Below, piece after piece: positions 41,157 through 41,376 of a stretch of 41,376 nt of DNA. Position 1 is the first letter of the stretch; each line of letters starts with the position of its first letter. The position numbers and the translations under genes are program-made. Origin of the DNA: Bacteroidia bacterium (GTDB lineage Bacteria; Bacteroidota; Bacteroidia; AKYH767-A; OLB10). The stretch covers positions 1 through 41,376 of the forward strand of contig JADLBQ010000045.1 of assembly GCA_020847635.1 (NCBI GenBank), read 5' to 3'. Under the pieces are notes generated by a model. It saw nothing but the letters and a program-made list of their open reading frames with translations. It did no database searches and was not told the DNA's origin.

Positions 41157-41376
41157 ATGGGACTCCAGGTAGTTTTTTTGAATACTGTGTTTTTGATAAC
41201 TCTCGGATTGCTGTTTGTTCAATCATCAGATCTTAACGCTCAGAGTACCGATAGTATTGCTAATGCAACTAAAGATTCACTTCAACTCCTGCCTGATTCA
41301 GCGTCTGGTGGAAGTGAAGGAGATTTTAAATCAAAGGTGGAGTATTCTGCTCGTGACTCACTGTTTTTTGATGCGG
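41157..41376 (+). CDS. LPS-assembly LptD/OstA-like protein, 5' part (cut by window end)
   Basis: Only 73 codons are in view, open at the window end. A signal peptide (VVFLNTVFLITLGLLFVQSSDLNAQ) is followed by a Ser/Thr/Asp linker and FKSKVEYSARDSLFFDA. The VEYSARDSLFFD motif is the opening of the first OstA/LptA-type repeat in Bacteroidota LptD-like outer-membrane proteins, which insert lipopolysaccharide into the outer membrane. The gene is divergent from the amidase, with a -7 box at 41105. The call rests on one motif and context, so it is moderate. Confidence 0.65.
   Translation, partial: MGLQVVFLNTVFLITLGLLFVQSSDLNAQSTDSIANATKDSLQLLPDSASGGSEGDFKSKVEYSARDSLFFDA

Noticed and set aside
1-41376. 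CRISPR array, prophage, IS element or integron
   Set aside because: No regularly spaced short repeats, transposase, integrase or phage structural gene was found; the HNH protein has no mobile-element context.

Overview
The window reads as chromosomal DNA of a Bacteroidota (Bacteroidetes) bacterium, probably a free-living member of the Chitinophagales/Sphingobacteriales/Saprospirales type, though the order cannot be fixed from the sequence. The evidence is five secreted proteins that end in a type IX secretion (T9SS, PNPxxxx) sorting domain, the phylum-restricted families DUF4290 and GIN/DUF2807, a MurA with the phylum-typical Asp in place of the catalytic Cys, a split transketolase, and repeated TAnnTTTG (-7 box) promoter words just upstream of genes. 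No phage, IS element, plasmid gene or CRISPR array is visible.

Layout. 1-605: 3' part of dapB. 1-8 kb: accessory stretch with three T9SS-exported proteins (one with a glycosidase-like barrel, one built of 91-residue repeats), a CPA1-type K+/H+ antiporter, two small proteins, a diverged intergenic repeat and long non-coding gaps, ending in tRNA-Ser(TGA). 8.6-12.2 kb: a GH3 glycosidase/beta-lactamase-fold fusion and a NUMOD4-HNH protein. 12.2-18.2 kb (minus): a compact five-gene phosphorelay operon, FIST sensor - histidine kinase - CheY-like regulator - hybrid kinase with HPt - REC/AAA+ sigma-54-type activator without a DNA-binding domain. 18.3-21.9 kb (minus): uvrA and a LOG/TIGR00730 gene closed by a strong terminator. 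22.07 kb: tRNA-Pro(GGG). 22.4-25.6 kb (plus): ECF sigma factor, membrane anti-sigma-like protein and a GIN-domain/beta-barrel protein. 25.6-26.5 kb: transketolase N-terminal subunit without its partner. 26.5-32.1 kb (minus): carbamoyltransferase, SGNH hydrolase, a 49-residue DUF5989 protein and an SxtJ-like membrane protein, then DUF4290 and murA. 32.2-36.4 kb (minus): purN, a T9SS beta-propeller protein and a DPP III lipoprotein. 36.6-41.4 kb: an FG-GAP T9SS protein, Dps, DoxX, an N-acetylmuramoyl-L-alanine amidase with a SPOR-like tail, and the start of a divergent LptD/OstA-like gene.

The two most interesting units are: (i) the carbamoyltransferase/SGNH/DUF5989/SxtJ cassette, which has the same four protein types as sxtI-sxtL-sxtK-sxtJ of the saxitoxin clusters, here in a non-photosynthetic bacterium without the rest of that pathway; and (ii) the FIST-led phosphorelay, where a soluble sensor protein is encoded directly before a kinase without a recognisable sensor domain and the chain ends in an AAA+ activator that has lost its HTH. 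Much of the rest is housekeeping or envelope biology (lysine/peptidoglycan precursor synthesis, MurA, amidase, LptD, GH3).
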